Below, in pieces: positions 46,931-55,138 of a stretch of 64,000 nucleotides of DNA (position 1 is the stretch's first letter; every line of letters begins with the position of its first letter). The stretch comes from Curvibacter sp. CHRR-16 (GTDB taxonomy: Bacteria; Pseudomonadota; Gammaproteobacteria; Burkholderiales; Burkholderiaceae_C). Where the stretch lies: the NCBI RefSeq assembly GCF_018474005.1, contig NZ_JAHCSH010000004.1, positions 186,001 through 250,000 on the forward strand, given 5' to 3'. The notes beneath the pieces are model-generated. The model saw only the letters and a list, made by a program, of their open reading frames with translations. It searched no databases and was not told where the DNA came from. A program made the position numbers and the translations under genes.

Positions 46931-47953
46931 CTACAGGGGATTGGACAACCCCACCAAATTACCCAGCACTTGGTTGCGGCCTGCATCTTTGGCTTGGTAC
47001 AGGGCGCGGTCGGCACAGAGCAGCAAATCCCCAAAACCCATAAGTGGCAGTTCCAAAGCGTCTTGTAGATCATCCACGGACAAGGTGGAAACGCCGATGC
47101 TGGCTGTACAGGAAACAGTCAAACCATTGCCAATCCCAATTTGTTGTTGCTCGACGCTTTGGCGCAGCGCTTCGGCCATATGCATTGCCTCAGCATAAGG
47201 GGTGGTGGGCATCAGCACAGCAAACTCTTCGCCCCCTAAGCGGGCCACCACATCATGGCCCCGTCGGAAGCGGCTGCTGCACAGCTCGGCCACTGCGCAC
47301 AAAACAGCATCGCCCACGGGGTGACCCCAGGAGTCATTGATTTGCTTGAATCGATCCAAATCAATCACCAGCAAGGACAAGCACTGCCCTTGACCAACGC
47401 TGCGCAGGGTTTCGCGCTCGCCAGCCTCGATCAGCACGCGGCGATTGGCCAGCCCTGTCAATGCATCGGTCGAGGCCAACACCTGCAGTTCATGATTCAT
47501 GCTGCGCAGCATCTCGTTTTGCTCTACCAAACGCTGGTTGAGCTCAGCAAGCTCGGCCTCATGGCGCTTGCGGGCATCGATATTGAAGGTCACGCCAATG
47601 AAACGGGTCTCCAACCGATCTGCCGAGACCTCCACAATCTTGCCAAAGTTGGCATACCAAACCCACTCGCCTTGGCGCGAGCGCATTCTGCATTCGCTGC
47701 GATAGACAGTTGTTTCCCCTGCCATATGGCGCTCAATGGCCTCTTTGACCGCTTCCACATCGTCAGGGTGCACGAGTGAAAACACGTCATCCATGTAGTC
47801 AAGGCGATCTTGTTCGTTGTAACCCAGTTCGGCAAAGATACGCGTCACTCGCTGGGTTACCTCTCCCGTGGAGAGGTTGTTTTCCCATAGGTCTAACCCC
47901 GATGCTTCCAGTGCCAGCTGGAGTCGGTTTCGATAGAGGTCTTCTTCACTCAT
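46931..47953 (-). CDS. PAS-GGDEF diguanylate cyclase
   Basis: The 340-residue soluble protein has a PAS domain with PAC motif at about 10-130 (LWENNLSTGEVTQRVTRIF, WVWYANFGKIVEV), a short coiled coil and a GGDEF domain. The active site is intact as GGEEF in VARLGGEEFAVLMP, and the start has DALTGLANRR and VIDLDRFKQINDSWGH, so it should make cyclic di-GMP. The RxxD inhibitory site is not obvious. Its ATG lies two bases after the stop of the DUF917 gene, so the two are cotranscribed. Confidence 0.9.
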   Translation of the reverse strand: MSEEDLYRNRLQLALEASGLDLWENNLSTGEVTQRVTRIFAELGYNEQDRLDYMDDVFSLVHPDDVEAVKEAIERHMAGETTVYRSECRMRSRQGEWVWYANFGKIVEVSADRLETRFIGVTFNIDARKRHEAELAELNQRLVEQNEMLRSMNHELQVLASTDALTGLANRRVLIEAGERETLRSVGQGQCLSLLVIDLDRFKQINDSWGHPVGDAVLCAVAELCSSRFRRGHDVVARLGGEEFAVLMPTTPYAEAMHMAEALRQSVEQQQIGIGNGLTVSCTASIGVSTLSVDDLQDALELPLMGFGDLLLCADRALYQAKDAGRNQVLGNLVGLSNPL

Positions 47954-47955
47954 AC

Positions 47956-49125
47956 CTACATACTGTAGGGCAATTGTCCAGCGTAGCCAATTTGTTGCAA
48001 TAGGCCTGCAAAAGATGCCATCACACCGGGTGTTTGGTACAACTTCTTATCAGCTTGTACTTTGATGATGCTCACCGTTGCCCCCGTGCTCTGGGCAGTG
48101 GTGAAGTCGTAGTAATCGGCCAGATCGTTGGTGGCATTGGAAAAAGGCATGCCCGTGCTTTCTGAGTAGTAGCAAATGGAGTCTGGGGCTACCACCAACG
48201 GTGATGTACTGGCTGTTGAATAGAGCAGCAAGCTTTCATTGAGGTTGTACAAATAGCAGGTTGCGGTGCTGTTGGCAGGATCTGGCGCGTTGTCTAACCG
48301 CACCACGCCTGCGTCAAGCGAGGACTGATCGGTAGCCTGCTGCACGGCGGTGATGTAGTAGTTTTCGACCACCACAGTAGCCGTTCTTTGGGTTGCTTTT
48401 TCAATGGCCTCGGCCACTGCGCTCGATGACAAAGGCACAGCAGCGTCATTGAGCAATTGTCCCAGTTGGTGGGCTTGTAGCAAGGTACCTGCGATGTAGT
48501 TGCCAGTCAGAGCAAATGCATTCGCTTGGGTGGAAGGCCACAGCGCAATGCCCGCGAAACTGCCAAATTCAGCCACCACACTCCCCGCCAGTGTTTCCAC
48601 CCGCTCGGCACTGTTGGCGTTGATGATGGCGGACTCTACTTGCGCTGCCGATTTATCGTTGGCCACTGCACAAGGGGATGCGGCCAAATTGAGGCTACCT
48701 GCGAAAGTGGTTTGGGGCAGTTCAGGCACTGCTCGGCCCGCACCGTCTCCATCGACAACCCACCACTGCTTTTCCCACGCGGCCAGCAAAGGCACCAGCG
48801 AGTTGATGGCACCCACCTCCCCCGGGATCAAGCAGCCAAAACTGTTGTTCATGCTGGAGGAGAGTGCCGACAAGGCATTGTTGTAACTGCCGCGCACGTT
48901 ATCCAAGGTCAAACCCACAGCCGCGTCTGGCGATCCCATCATGGCCAGCATGCAGGCATTGGTCTGGCCATCGTAGCCCTGCACAGTCACAGAACCCGGC
49001 CAATCCGCTATGCCTTGCAGCACATTGAGCGCGTCTTGGAAACTGCCACCCCCTCCGCTACCGAGCAAGGCTGCGCCAATAGCGACGCACAGCAAATCTT
49101 CTTGGTCAAAAACTGCACTGGTCAT
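47956..49125 (-). CDS. DUF917-family protein (S-methyl thiohydantoin desulfurase-like fold)
   Basis: The 389-residue protein opens with AIGAALLGSGGGGSFQDALN, the glycine-rich start of the DUF917 family, and has MMGSPDAAVGL, CLIPGEVGAINSLVPL and WWVVDGDGAGRAVPELPQTT, all family landmarks. Known relatives act on hydantoin-like compounds or accompany hydantoinase genes; no such gene is near. The C-terminal third (TATCYLYNLNESLLLY, DYYDFTTAQSTGATVS) is less like the family. AAGGACGG lies before the ATG at 49125; an ATG at 49236 is less likely. It is two bases upstream of the cyclase gene. Confidence 0.75.
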   Translation of the reverse strand: MTSAVFDQEDLLCVAIGAALLGSGGGGSFQDALNVLQGIADWPGSVTVQGYDGQTNACMLAMMGSPDAAVGLTLDNVRGSYNNALSALSSSMNNSFGCLIPGEVGAINSLVPLLAAWEKQWWVVDGDGAGRAVPELPQTTFAGSLNLAASPCAVANDKSAAQVESAIINANSAERVETLAGSVVAEFGSFAGIALWPSTQANAFALTGNYIAGTLLQAHQLGQLLNDAAVPLSSSAVAEAIEKATQRTATVVVENYYITAVQQATDQSSLDAGVVRLDNAPDPANSTATCYLYNLNESLLLYSTASTSPLVVAPDSICYYSESTGMPFSNATNDLADYYDFTTAQSTGATVSIIKVQADKKLYQTPGVMASFAGLLQQIGYAGQLPYSM

Positions 49126-49259
49126 ATTCCGTCCTTTCAGGCCTACCACCACATTGGAAACAGGAAAGTATCGACGGAAAGTGTTGCACAATTCTGACAA
49201 TTCAAAACGTGCATTTACATGCATATTCCCAGCCAATTCACCAGCGTTTGGCCATCAAC

Positions 49260-50540
49260 TCAAATCAGCTCTTGCTCCAAGGCCAACAACTCTTGCACTG
49301 TTTGGCGGCGGCGAATCAAGCGCCCCTTGCCGTTTTGCGGGCCGCCTTCCACCAGCACTTCGGCAGCCAAGGGGCGGGTGTTGTAGTTGGAGGACATGGA
49401 CGCCCCGTAGGCTCCTGCATCGTGCAGCACCAAAATGTCGCCCACCTGTGCGGCAGGCAGGTCGCGAGTGAGCACCACGCCGCCATCGGCCTGGGTAAAG
49501 ACATCGCCCGATTCGCACAAGGGGCCGGCCACCACCACAGGTTGCAGTGGGCCTGTGGGTACGGTGCCATCGGGGCGTAGCAGGCTCATGCCGTGGTGGC
49601 TGCCGTACATGGCCGGGCGCATCAGGTCGCTAAAGCCGGCGTCCACCAGCACAAAGCGCTGGCTGCCCTGCTCTTTGATGGCGCGCACTTCGGCCAGCAG
49701 CACACCGCTTTCGGCAACCAAGTAGCGACCCGGCTCCAGTTCCAGCGTCACGGGGTGACCCAGCATGGTGGCCACTTGCTGGCGTGCAGCATCCCACAGG
49801 CTGAAATAGTGGGCGGTGTCGATGACAGGCTGGCCCGCTTGGTAAGGAATAGACAAGCCACCGCCAGCGGATATGGCCTGCAAGTCCATGCCCTGCTGCT
49901 GCACCACGCGCACCAAGTCCACCATGGCGCTGCACACCTCTTGCAAGTGGCTGTAATCCACGCCAGAGCCAATGTGCATGTGCACGCCCACCAGTTCCAG
50001 ACCGTGCTGGCGCACTTGCTGCAGGGCTTGGGGTAACTGGGTGTGCCAGATGCCGTGTTTGCTGTGCTCGCCGCCGGTGTTGGTCTTATTACTGTGGCCA
50101 TGGCCAAAACCGGGGTTGATGCGCAACCACACAGGGTGGCCGGGGCTGGTAGCGCCTAGCTGGCCCAGCATATCAATGGATCCGCAGTTCACTGGCACGC
50201 CCAGCTCGGCCACGCGGGCCAGCGTGGTGCGGTCCAGCACGTCGGCGGTGAAGACGATCTCGGCGTGGCTGCCGTGTTCGCCGTGCTGCACACCTGGTTG
50301 AAAGCCCGCAGCGATGGCACGCTCCACCTCGCCCAGCGAGACGGAATCCACGCTCACGCCCAGGCTGCGCATATGGCGCAGGATGTGGATATTGGAGTTG
50401 GCTTTTTGCGCAAATCGCAGCACGTCAAACGGCTGGAGCGCTTGCACGCGCTGGGTGATGGTGTCTGCGTCGTACACCCACAGTGGGGTGCCGTGTTGGC
50501 GGGCCAGTTGGGCCAGCAAGGTGGGGCTAAAAGGATTCAT
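49260..50540 (-). CDS. lysA: Diaminopimelate decarboxylase
   Basis: LysA makes lysine from meso-diaminopimelate with PLP. The 426-residue protein has the PLP lysine in VLRFAQKANSN, VHMHIGSGVDY, and the second-domain motifs EPGRYLVAESGVLLAEV and GPLCESGDVFTQ (the catalytic cysteine region). The family barrel and beta domain are complete. It is divergent from the LysR-type gene across an 81-base gap, the same arrangement as lysA-lysR in E. coli. A longer frame to 50669 overlaps lysR and is rejected. Confidence 0.96.
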   Translation of the reverse strand: MNPFSPTLLAQLARQHGTPLWVYDADTITQRVQALQPFDVLRFAQKANSNIHILRHMRSLGVSVDSVSLGEVERAIAAGFQPGVQHGEHGSHAEIVFTADVLDRTTLARVAELGVPVNCGSIDMLGQLGATSPGHPVWLRINPGFGHGHSNKTNTGGEHSKHGIWHTQLPQALQQVRQHGLELVGVHMHIGSGVDYSHLQEVCSAMVDLVRVVQQQGMDLQAISAGGGLSIPYQAGQPVIDTAHYFSLWDAARQQVATMLGHPVTLELEPGRYLVAESGVLLAEVRAIKEQGSQRFVLVDAGFSDLMRPAMYGSHHGMSLLRPDGTVPTGPLQPVVVAGPLCESGDVFTQADGGVVLTRDLPAAQVGDILVLHDAGAYGASMSSNYNTRPLAAEVLVEGGPQNGKGRLIRRRQTVQELLALEQELI

Positions 50541-50621
50541 GCCCGCATCATGCCGCCACCCATCTATGCCTGCAATGCCATTTTTATGCTTTATTAATTC
50601 ATTTTGGATATAGTTTGCAGC

Positions 50622-51584
50622 ATGCCCCAACCCACCCAATCCACCTCGCGCGCCCCTGCCCTGAGCCACCGCCAGCTAAGCTGGTTTCGCGCCCTCATGC
50701 TGCACGGCAGTGTGAGCCGGGCCGCCGAGGCCTGCCACACCTCTCAGCCCACACTGAGCCGGGAGCTAGCGCGGCTGGAGCAGCTACTGGGCTACGCGCT
50801 GTTTGACCGTGTGCGTGGGCGCTTGCGCCCCACGGCGCGGGCCTTGGCGCTGCTGCAGGAGGTGGAGCGTTCGTTCATAGGGTTAGAGCAGATCGCCCAA
50901 CGCGCCCACGAGCTGCGGGGCATGGCCAGCAACCGTGTGCGCATTGCCTGCCTGCCCGCACTGGCGCACGCCCTGCTGCCGCAGGTGCTGCGCCGCGTAG
51001 CGCTGCAGTTGCCACAAGCGGCCATCAGCGTGGTGCCACTGGAGTCGCCTTGGCTGGAGCAAGCCCTGATTGAGCAGCGCGTGGACTTAGGGCTGAGTGA
51101 GATTGCTGAACCGCCGCCGGGGCTGGAGCTGCTAGGCCAATGGCAAACCAGTGAAGTAGTAGTGCTGCCCGCACGCCACCCGTTGGCCCTGCGCCAGAGC
51201 ACCAAAACCAGCCCCCCCCCCAACATCGCCATTACCCCGCACGATTTAGCAGGCCTGCCCTTTATCAGCCTAGCGCCCAACGACCCCTACCGCCAAGCCA
51301 TCGACCAACTGTTTGCCGATCTGGGCATAGAGCGCCAACTGCTGCTGGAAACCAGCAGCGCCGTGGCGGTGTGCGCCATGGTGCAGCAGGGTTTGGGTGT
51401 GAGCATCGTCAACCCCCTGAGTGCTGCCGCGCTAGAGCCCACAGGCATTGCGGTGCGGCCCTTGTCGGTGGACATACCGTTTCGCGTGAGCCTGCTGCAA
51501 GCCAGCCAAACCGAAGTAAGCGATGAAGCCCTGCCAATGCACGCCCTGCTGCGCGAAGCCATCCATGCAGAGATGCTGCGCTAA
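50622..51584 (+). CDS. lysR: LysR-family regulator, probably LysR of lysA
   Basis: The 320 residues have an N-terminal helix-turn-helix (GSVSRAAEACHTSQPTLSREL) and a periplasmic-binding-like effector domain (CLPALAHALLPQVLRR). E. coli LysR activates lysA in response to diaminopimelate and lysine. The divergent neighbour is lysA here too, so the same role is inferred. The ATG at 50622 is used; a TTG at 50604 is possible. The intergenic region is AT-rich, as expected for LysR-type operators, but no clear T-N11-A box was chosen. Confidence 0.88.
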   Translation: MPQPTQSTSRAPALSHRQLSWFRALMLHGSVSRAAEACHTSQPTLSRELARLEQLLGYALFDRVRGRLRPTARALALLQEVERSFIGLEQIAQRAHELRGMASNRVRIACLPALAHALLPQVLRRVALQLPQAAISVVPLESPWLEQALIEQRVDLGLSEIAEPPPGLELLGQWQTSEVVVLPARHPLALRQSTKTSPPPNIAITPHDLAGLPFISLAPNDPYRQAIDQLFADLGIERQLLLETSSAVAVCAMVQQGLGVSIVNPLSAAALEPTGIAVRPLSVDIPFRVSLLQASQTEVSDEALPMHALLREAIHAEMLR

Positions 51585-51599
51585 AGGCCATGCCAACCG

Positions 51600-52076
51600 C
51601 TACAAATTGTCGTAATCGATGAAATACACCTTCAAAGACTCTTTATCGACCAGCATGAAGCAAGGGCGATCATGGTCAAAAGAGACGGCCAGCACATGGA
51701 ATGTCGCTCGCTCCATGAGGTAGGTAAATCGCTGCGAGTCAGCACCATCGCGCTTGCCCTTGAATTGGAAGTCAGTCAACCGCAATGCTGGCTTGTCTGG
51801 CACTTCCAAAACAAGGGTATTACCCACACGGCTAACGCCGCTTGGCATAGCACCATCGCGCTCTTGGTACTGCTGGTTACCCAGCTTGAAGTACTGATCA
51901 AAAAATACCTGATCAATATCCACAATACCCAGTAATTGGGATGCTGCACGCGTAGAAACGCGTGTGACAAACGGCTGCTTGAAGATGTAACCCTGCCGCC
52001 CGTTGAAATCCTGCGCGTGGGCTGCGATACCAAAGGCCAGAATCCAACTGGCTGCCACGAATTTTCTGACCATCAT
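51600..52076 (-). CDS. Exported protein of unknown function
   Basis: The 158-residue precursor has a signal peptide (FVAASWILAFGIAAHAQ). The mature part, about 136 residues, has no recognised motif and only one cysteine (PCFMLVD), with mixed charged and aromatic residues such as VFFDQYFKLGNQQYQERDG. It is the last gene of the minus-strand run YHYH protein, diguanylate cyclase, this gene, 19 bases after the cyclase, so it may be made with them. It converges on lysR. Confidence 0.75.
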   Translation of the reverse strand: MMVRKFVAASWILAFGIAAHAQDFNGRQGYIFKQPFVTRVSTRAASQLLGIVDIDQVFFDQYFKLGNQQYQERDGAMPSGVSRVGNTLVLEVPDKPALRLTDFQFKGKRDGADSQRFTYLMERATFHVLAVSFDHDRPCFMLVDKESLKVYFIDYDNL

Positions 52077-52095
52077 TTCACCACCATGCCATCGA

Positions 52096-53373
52096 TTAGC
52101 TGGGCACGCACACCCGGTTGCGTCCCTCGTTTTTGGCACGGTACAGCAAAGAATCCGCCTCGTGCAAAGCCGCTTCAAAGTCCTTTTGCTGCTGGGCACT
52201 GCACAAGCCAAAGCTCATGGTCACATGCAAACCGGGATGTACCTGCTCCCAGTCGTAGGATTCGATGCGCTGGCGCAGCAACTCGCACACAAGCTCGGCT
52301 TGGGTCAAGGCGGTTTCAGGGAAAGCAATCACAAACTCCTCGCCACCATATCGGGCCACCAAATCGGTAGCGCGCAGCTGGGTATTGAACACCTCGCCAA
52401 TGCGGCGCAACACCTCGTCGCCCACTGCGTGCGAATAACTGTCATTGATTTGCTTGAAGTGATCCACATCGGCCAGCACCACTGCCATAGGGCGCTGGTA
52501 GCGATTGGCCTGCTGCCACAACTGGCGCCCCTGCTCGTCAAAGTAGCGGCGGTTGTGCAGGCGCGTTAAGGCATCGCGCATGCTCAGTTCACGCAATTCG
52601 TTGGCCATGGCTTCTATGCGCTGGTGTGACTGGTTGAGTTCTTCATACTGCCGAGCCAAGGTGGCACTCATGCTGTTAAAGGACTGGGCCAGTGCCCCCA
52701 CCTCATCGCGGCTTTTCACATCCACGGTCTGCTTCCATTGGCCTTGTTCCATACGCCCTGCCGCCAAGGTCAACGCATGCAAATTGCGGCTCAAGCGATG
52801 CCCCAACCACCACCCCAGCCCCAGCGTGAGCAGCAAGGCAACACCTCCGCCTTGCACAATTGCCCACCGCAAGCCCTCCACATTGGCACGATCTTGCTCG
52901 GTGAGGTTGGGCTTGGCCGATGGCACCATATACGCCACCACCGTCCCGTGGTACGTGATGGGCTGCCACACCTGCTGGTGCTCTGGCTGAACAGGTTGAC
53001 CGCGCCTGTAAGGCGGCACCCCCGACAAGGCCAAACCTTGTGTATCGAACAAATAAAAGCGAAATGGTGGCGGTGGTGGCGCGCTGGGCCCGCTGATTGC
53101 TGCCCCTTGTGGATCAGCAGGCGGCGCTTTGCGCTTGTCTATGAAAGCCTTTAAGCCGCCATAAGGGCGCCCAGCCTCCCATGAGCCATAGGTGTCAAAG
53201 TACGCCTCCACGTCTGAGCGAAAGTCTTGCGCCGCTATTTGCAGGCGCTGGTCGGTAAAGCGCTCCATGAGCTTCCAATACGCCAAGCCCGACACGGCCA
53301 CGATGGAGCACACGCTCACGGCGACAAAAGAGGCCACCAGCTTGCTACGCAGAGAAAAAAGCAAAGAACTCAC
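52096..53373 (-). CDS. Membrane HAMP-GGDEF diguanylate cyclase
   Basis: The 425-residue protein has a membrane helix at about 9-32, a periplasmic sensor of about 150 residues (including a proline-rich run SGPSAPPPPPFRF), a second helix at about 173-193 (GVALLLTLGLGWWLG), a HAMP region and a C-terminal GGDEF domain. The active site reads YGGEEFVIAFP, preceded by DALTRLHNRRYF and LADVDHFKQINDSYSH, so it should be active. Its ATG overlaps the YHYH gene by four bases, so translation of the sensor-cyclase is tied to that of the exported protein. Confidence 0.92.
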   Translation of the reverse strand: MSSLLFSLRSKLVASFVAVSVCSIVAVSGLAYWKLMERFTDQRLQIAAQDFRSDVEAYFDTYGSWEAGRPYGGLKAFIDKRKAPPADPQGAAISGPSAPPPPPFRFYLFDTQGLALSGVPPYRRGQPVQPEHQQVWQPITYHGTVVAYMVPSAKPNLTEQDRANVEGLRWAIVQGGGVALLLTLGLGWWLGHRLSRNLHALTLAAGRMEQGQWKQTVDVKSRDEVGALAQSFNSMSATLARQYEELNQSHQRIEAMANELRELSMRDALTRLHNRRYFDEQGRQLWQQANRYQRPMAVVLADVDHFKQINDSYSHAVGDEVLRRIGEVFNTQLRATDLVARYGGEEFVIAFPETALTQAELVCELLRQRIESYDWEQVHPGLHVTMSFGLCSAQQQKDFEAALHEADSLLYRAKNEGRNRVCVPS

Positions 53374-54341
53374 AAAACATCTCCTCGGCGTGGGGGTGGC
53401 ATACCACCTGGCCCCATACCTGCAGGACCACCGGGCCCCATGCGACGGCTAGGGGGTGGGCCACTGATGGTCCTCACATCGCTCTGCTGGTAGCTGCCAC
53501 GCAGGCAGCCAGCGGTGTACGGAAAGTCCCACGTGGCGTGGTAGTGGTACAGGGTGACCAGCTTGCCATCCCACACCACGCTATGGGTGTGGCCATGGCA
53601 CTCGTCCAAGTCCTGACTGCTCAACTCTTGACCATCTTCCCCATAACGGCCATAGATGCCAAAACCATCGAGCATGTAGCCCACCAACGCCGAATGGCTG
53701 CTGCCCTCGCCACTACCACCACGCTTGTCCTCTAAGCAGGTGCTCACACTGTGGTAGTGGTACACGCCCGACTCTTGCGGATGGCCTTGGCACGCGTCTT
53801 GGGTTTCATGGGCCACGGCGTCACGGCCCGGTGCATCCAAGGCATTGAAGAGCACCACGCCAGACAACAAGACCCCCACAGCACCGGGCGCACAACTGGG
53901 CTGGGCCGCCAACTGCGGCCACTGGGGCAGGCTCAAGCGCATGCGCTGGGAGGAGATGCGGTTGGGGTTGCGGTCGTACAAAAACGCTTGGCTATCGCTC
54001 GGTATGGGGTAGATGCCCGTGGAGTGCACAGGCAAAGCATTGGTATCCAAAATGCGCTGCCCGTCTTGCACCATGGTGCTAAAGCTCGATGGCCACGACA
54101 CCGCGCCGGGCACTATGGGCTTGACCGTGAAGTCGTAAATGCCTTGCGCCACCTTGATCCACGGGCCCACCACTTGGGCCCCACCGGCTTGCGGGTCTAT
54201 GCGGCAGGCCCAAATCCACCCCTTGCGCGGGGCATTGGACAAGCGCCCATCGCCCAGCGGCAAGGCGGTCAAGTCGTGGGCCCACGCCGACAGCATGCCC
54301 AAGCCATACAGCACCAATCCACACCACAGAGCACGCCGCAT
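53370..54341 (-). CDS. Exported YHYH-domain protein
   Basis: The 323-residue protein has a signal peptide ending near SAWAH and the YHYH-domain landmarks: GVYHYHSVSTC, MLDGFGIYGRYG, ECHGHTHSV and TLYHYHATWDFPYT. The repeated His and Cys pairs suggest metal binding or a secreted role; family functions are poorly known. The tail is rich in Pro, Gly and Arg (MGPGGPAGMGPGGM), similar in style to the proline run in the sensor of the next gene. It is translationally coupled to that diguanylate cyclase (ATGA-type overlap at 53370-53373). Confidence 0.82.
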   Translation of the reverse strand: MRRALWCGLVLYGLGMLSAWAHDLTALPLGDGRLSNAPRKGWIWACRIDPQAGGAQVVGPWIKVAQGIYDFTVKPIVPGAVSWPSSFSTMVQDGQRILDTNALPVHSTGIYPIPSDSQAFLYDRNPNRISSQRMRLSLPQWPQLAAQPSCAPGAVGVLLSGVVLFNALDAPGRDAVAHETQDACQGHPQESGVYHYHSVSTCLEDKRGGSGEGSSHSALVGYMLDGFGIYGRYGEDGQELSSQDLDECHGHTHSVVWDGKLVTLYHYHATWDFPYTAGCLRGSYQQSDVRTISGPPPSRRMGPGGPAGMGPGGMPPPRRGDVL

Positions 54342-54368
54342 ACCACCTCCCTTTAGTTTGCTAAAGCA

Positions 54369-54947
54369 CTAAAACCCGAACGATTGACCCAAGCCCAGCA
54401 ATGTAGCCACGCCCAACACGGCAAACAAGGCCGCGGCAATGGAGTGAACCAGTTTCATGGGAATGCGCTCGGCCAATTTGTCGCCCAAGAAAACGGCTGG
54501 CACATCCGCAATAAGCATGCCCAGCGTAGTACCGGCAATCACCCACAATGGGTTGGCAAAATGCGCGGCCATGGCCACAGTGGCAATTTGGGTTTTGTCA
54601 CCCATCTCAGCCAAGAAAAAGGTCACAAAAGTCGCCCCAAAAACACCCAGTTTGTGGGCCACTTGGGTTTCTTCGTCTTCGATTTTGTCGGGTATCAACG
54701 TCCAAATGGCCATACCGATGAAGGACAAGCCCAAGATCCAACGCATCCAAAACGGCCCCAGCATGGCGGTGACCCAAGCGCCCACCGCACCGGCCAAGCC
54801 ATGGTTGATGAGGGTAGCGGCCAATATGCCGGCCACGATAGGCCACGGCTTTTTGAACCGGGTGGCCAAAATGAAGGCGAGTAACTGGGTTTTGTCGCCC
54901 ATCTCGGCCAAAGCCACCACACCGGTGGAGTACAGCAATGCTTCCAT
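54369..54947 (-). CDS. mneA: Manganese exporter of the TMEM165/GDT1 (UPF0016) family
   Basis: The 192-residue membrane protein has six helices in two homologous halves, each with the ion-binding motif EMGDKTQ (VALAEMGDKTQLLAF and FFLAEMGDKTQIATV). Bacterial members export Mn2+. A yybP-ykoY-type riboswitch lies directly upstream (54985-55130), and this riboswitch class senses Mn2+, so role and control agree. A longer frame from 55097 would start inside the riboswitch and is rejected. The ATG at 54947 has no obvious purine-rich ribosome site. Confidence 0.9.
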   Translation of the reverse strand: MEALLYSTGVVALAEMGDKTQLLAFILATRFKKPWPIVAGILAATLINHGLAGAVGAWVTAMLGPFWMRWILGLSFIGMAIWTLIPDKIEDEETQVAHKLGVFGATFVTFFLAEMGDKTQIATVAMAAHFANPLWVIAGTTLGMLIADVPAVFLGDKLAERIPMKLVHSIAAALFAVLGVATLLGLGQSFGF

Positions 54948-54984
54948 GATTGTTTTGAAAATAAAACGGGCCGGTAGAACGCAA

Positions 54985-55130
54985 TTGACCAATAGCCCCC
55001 ACCGGCCACGGGGAGGGGCGTATTGGTCAAAGGTCTTGCCAGGCTGGAGCTGCTTACGCCATGGTCTGCGGACCAAGTGTGTTGACGCAAGCCTCAAACA
55101 GAAGTGTTTGAGCGGCTACTCCCCAATGAC
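54985..55130 (-). ncRNA. yybP-ykoY-type (Mn2+) riboswitch and expression platform
   Basis: Read on the minus strand, TTGGGGAGTAGC is followed by a hairpin (GCCTCAAACA/TGTTTGAG region), CGTCAACACACT, the stem TGGTCCGCAGACCA and GCAAGACCTTTGACC, matching the conserved class layout. The outer helix pairs CATTGG with CCAATA. That CCAATA can instead pair with TATTGG in a long hairpin at 54985-55030. A further alternative pairs GGCCGGTGG with CTACCGGCC and is followed by CGTTTTATTTT. The aptamer begins about nine bases after the dienelactone hydrolase stop codon. Confidence 0.82.
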
Positions 55131-55138
55131 GGGCGCGA

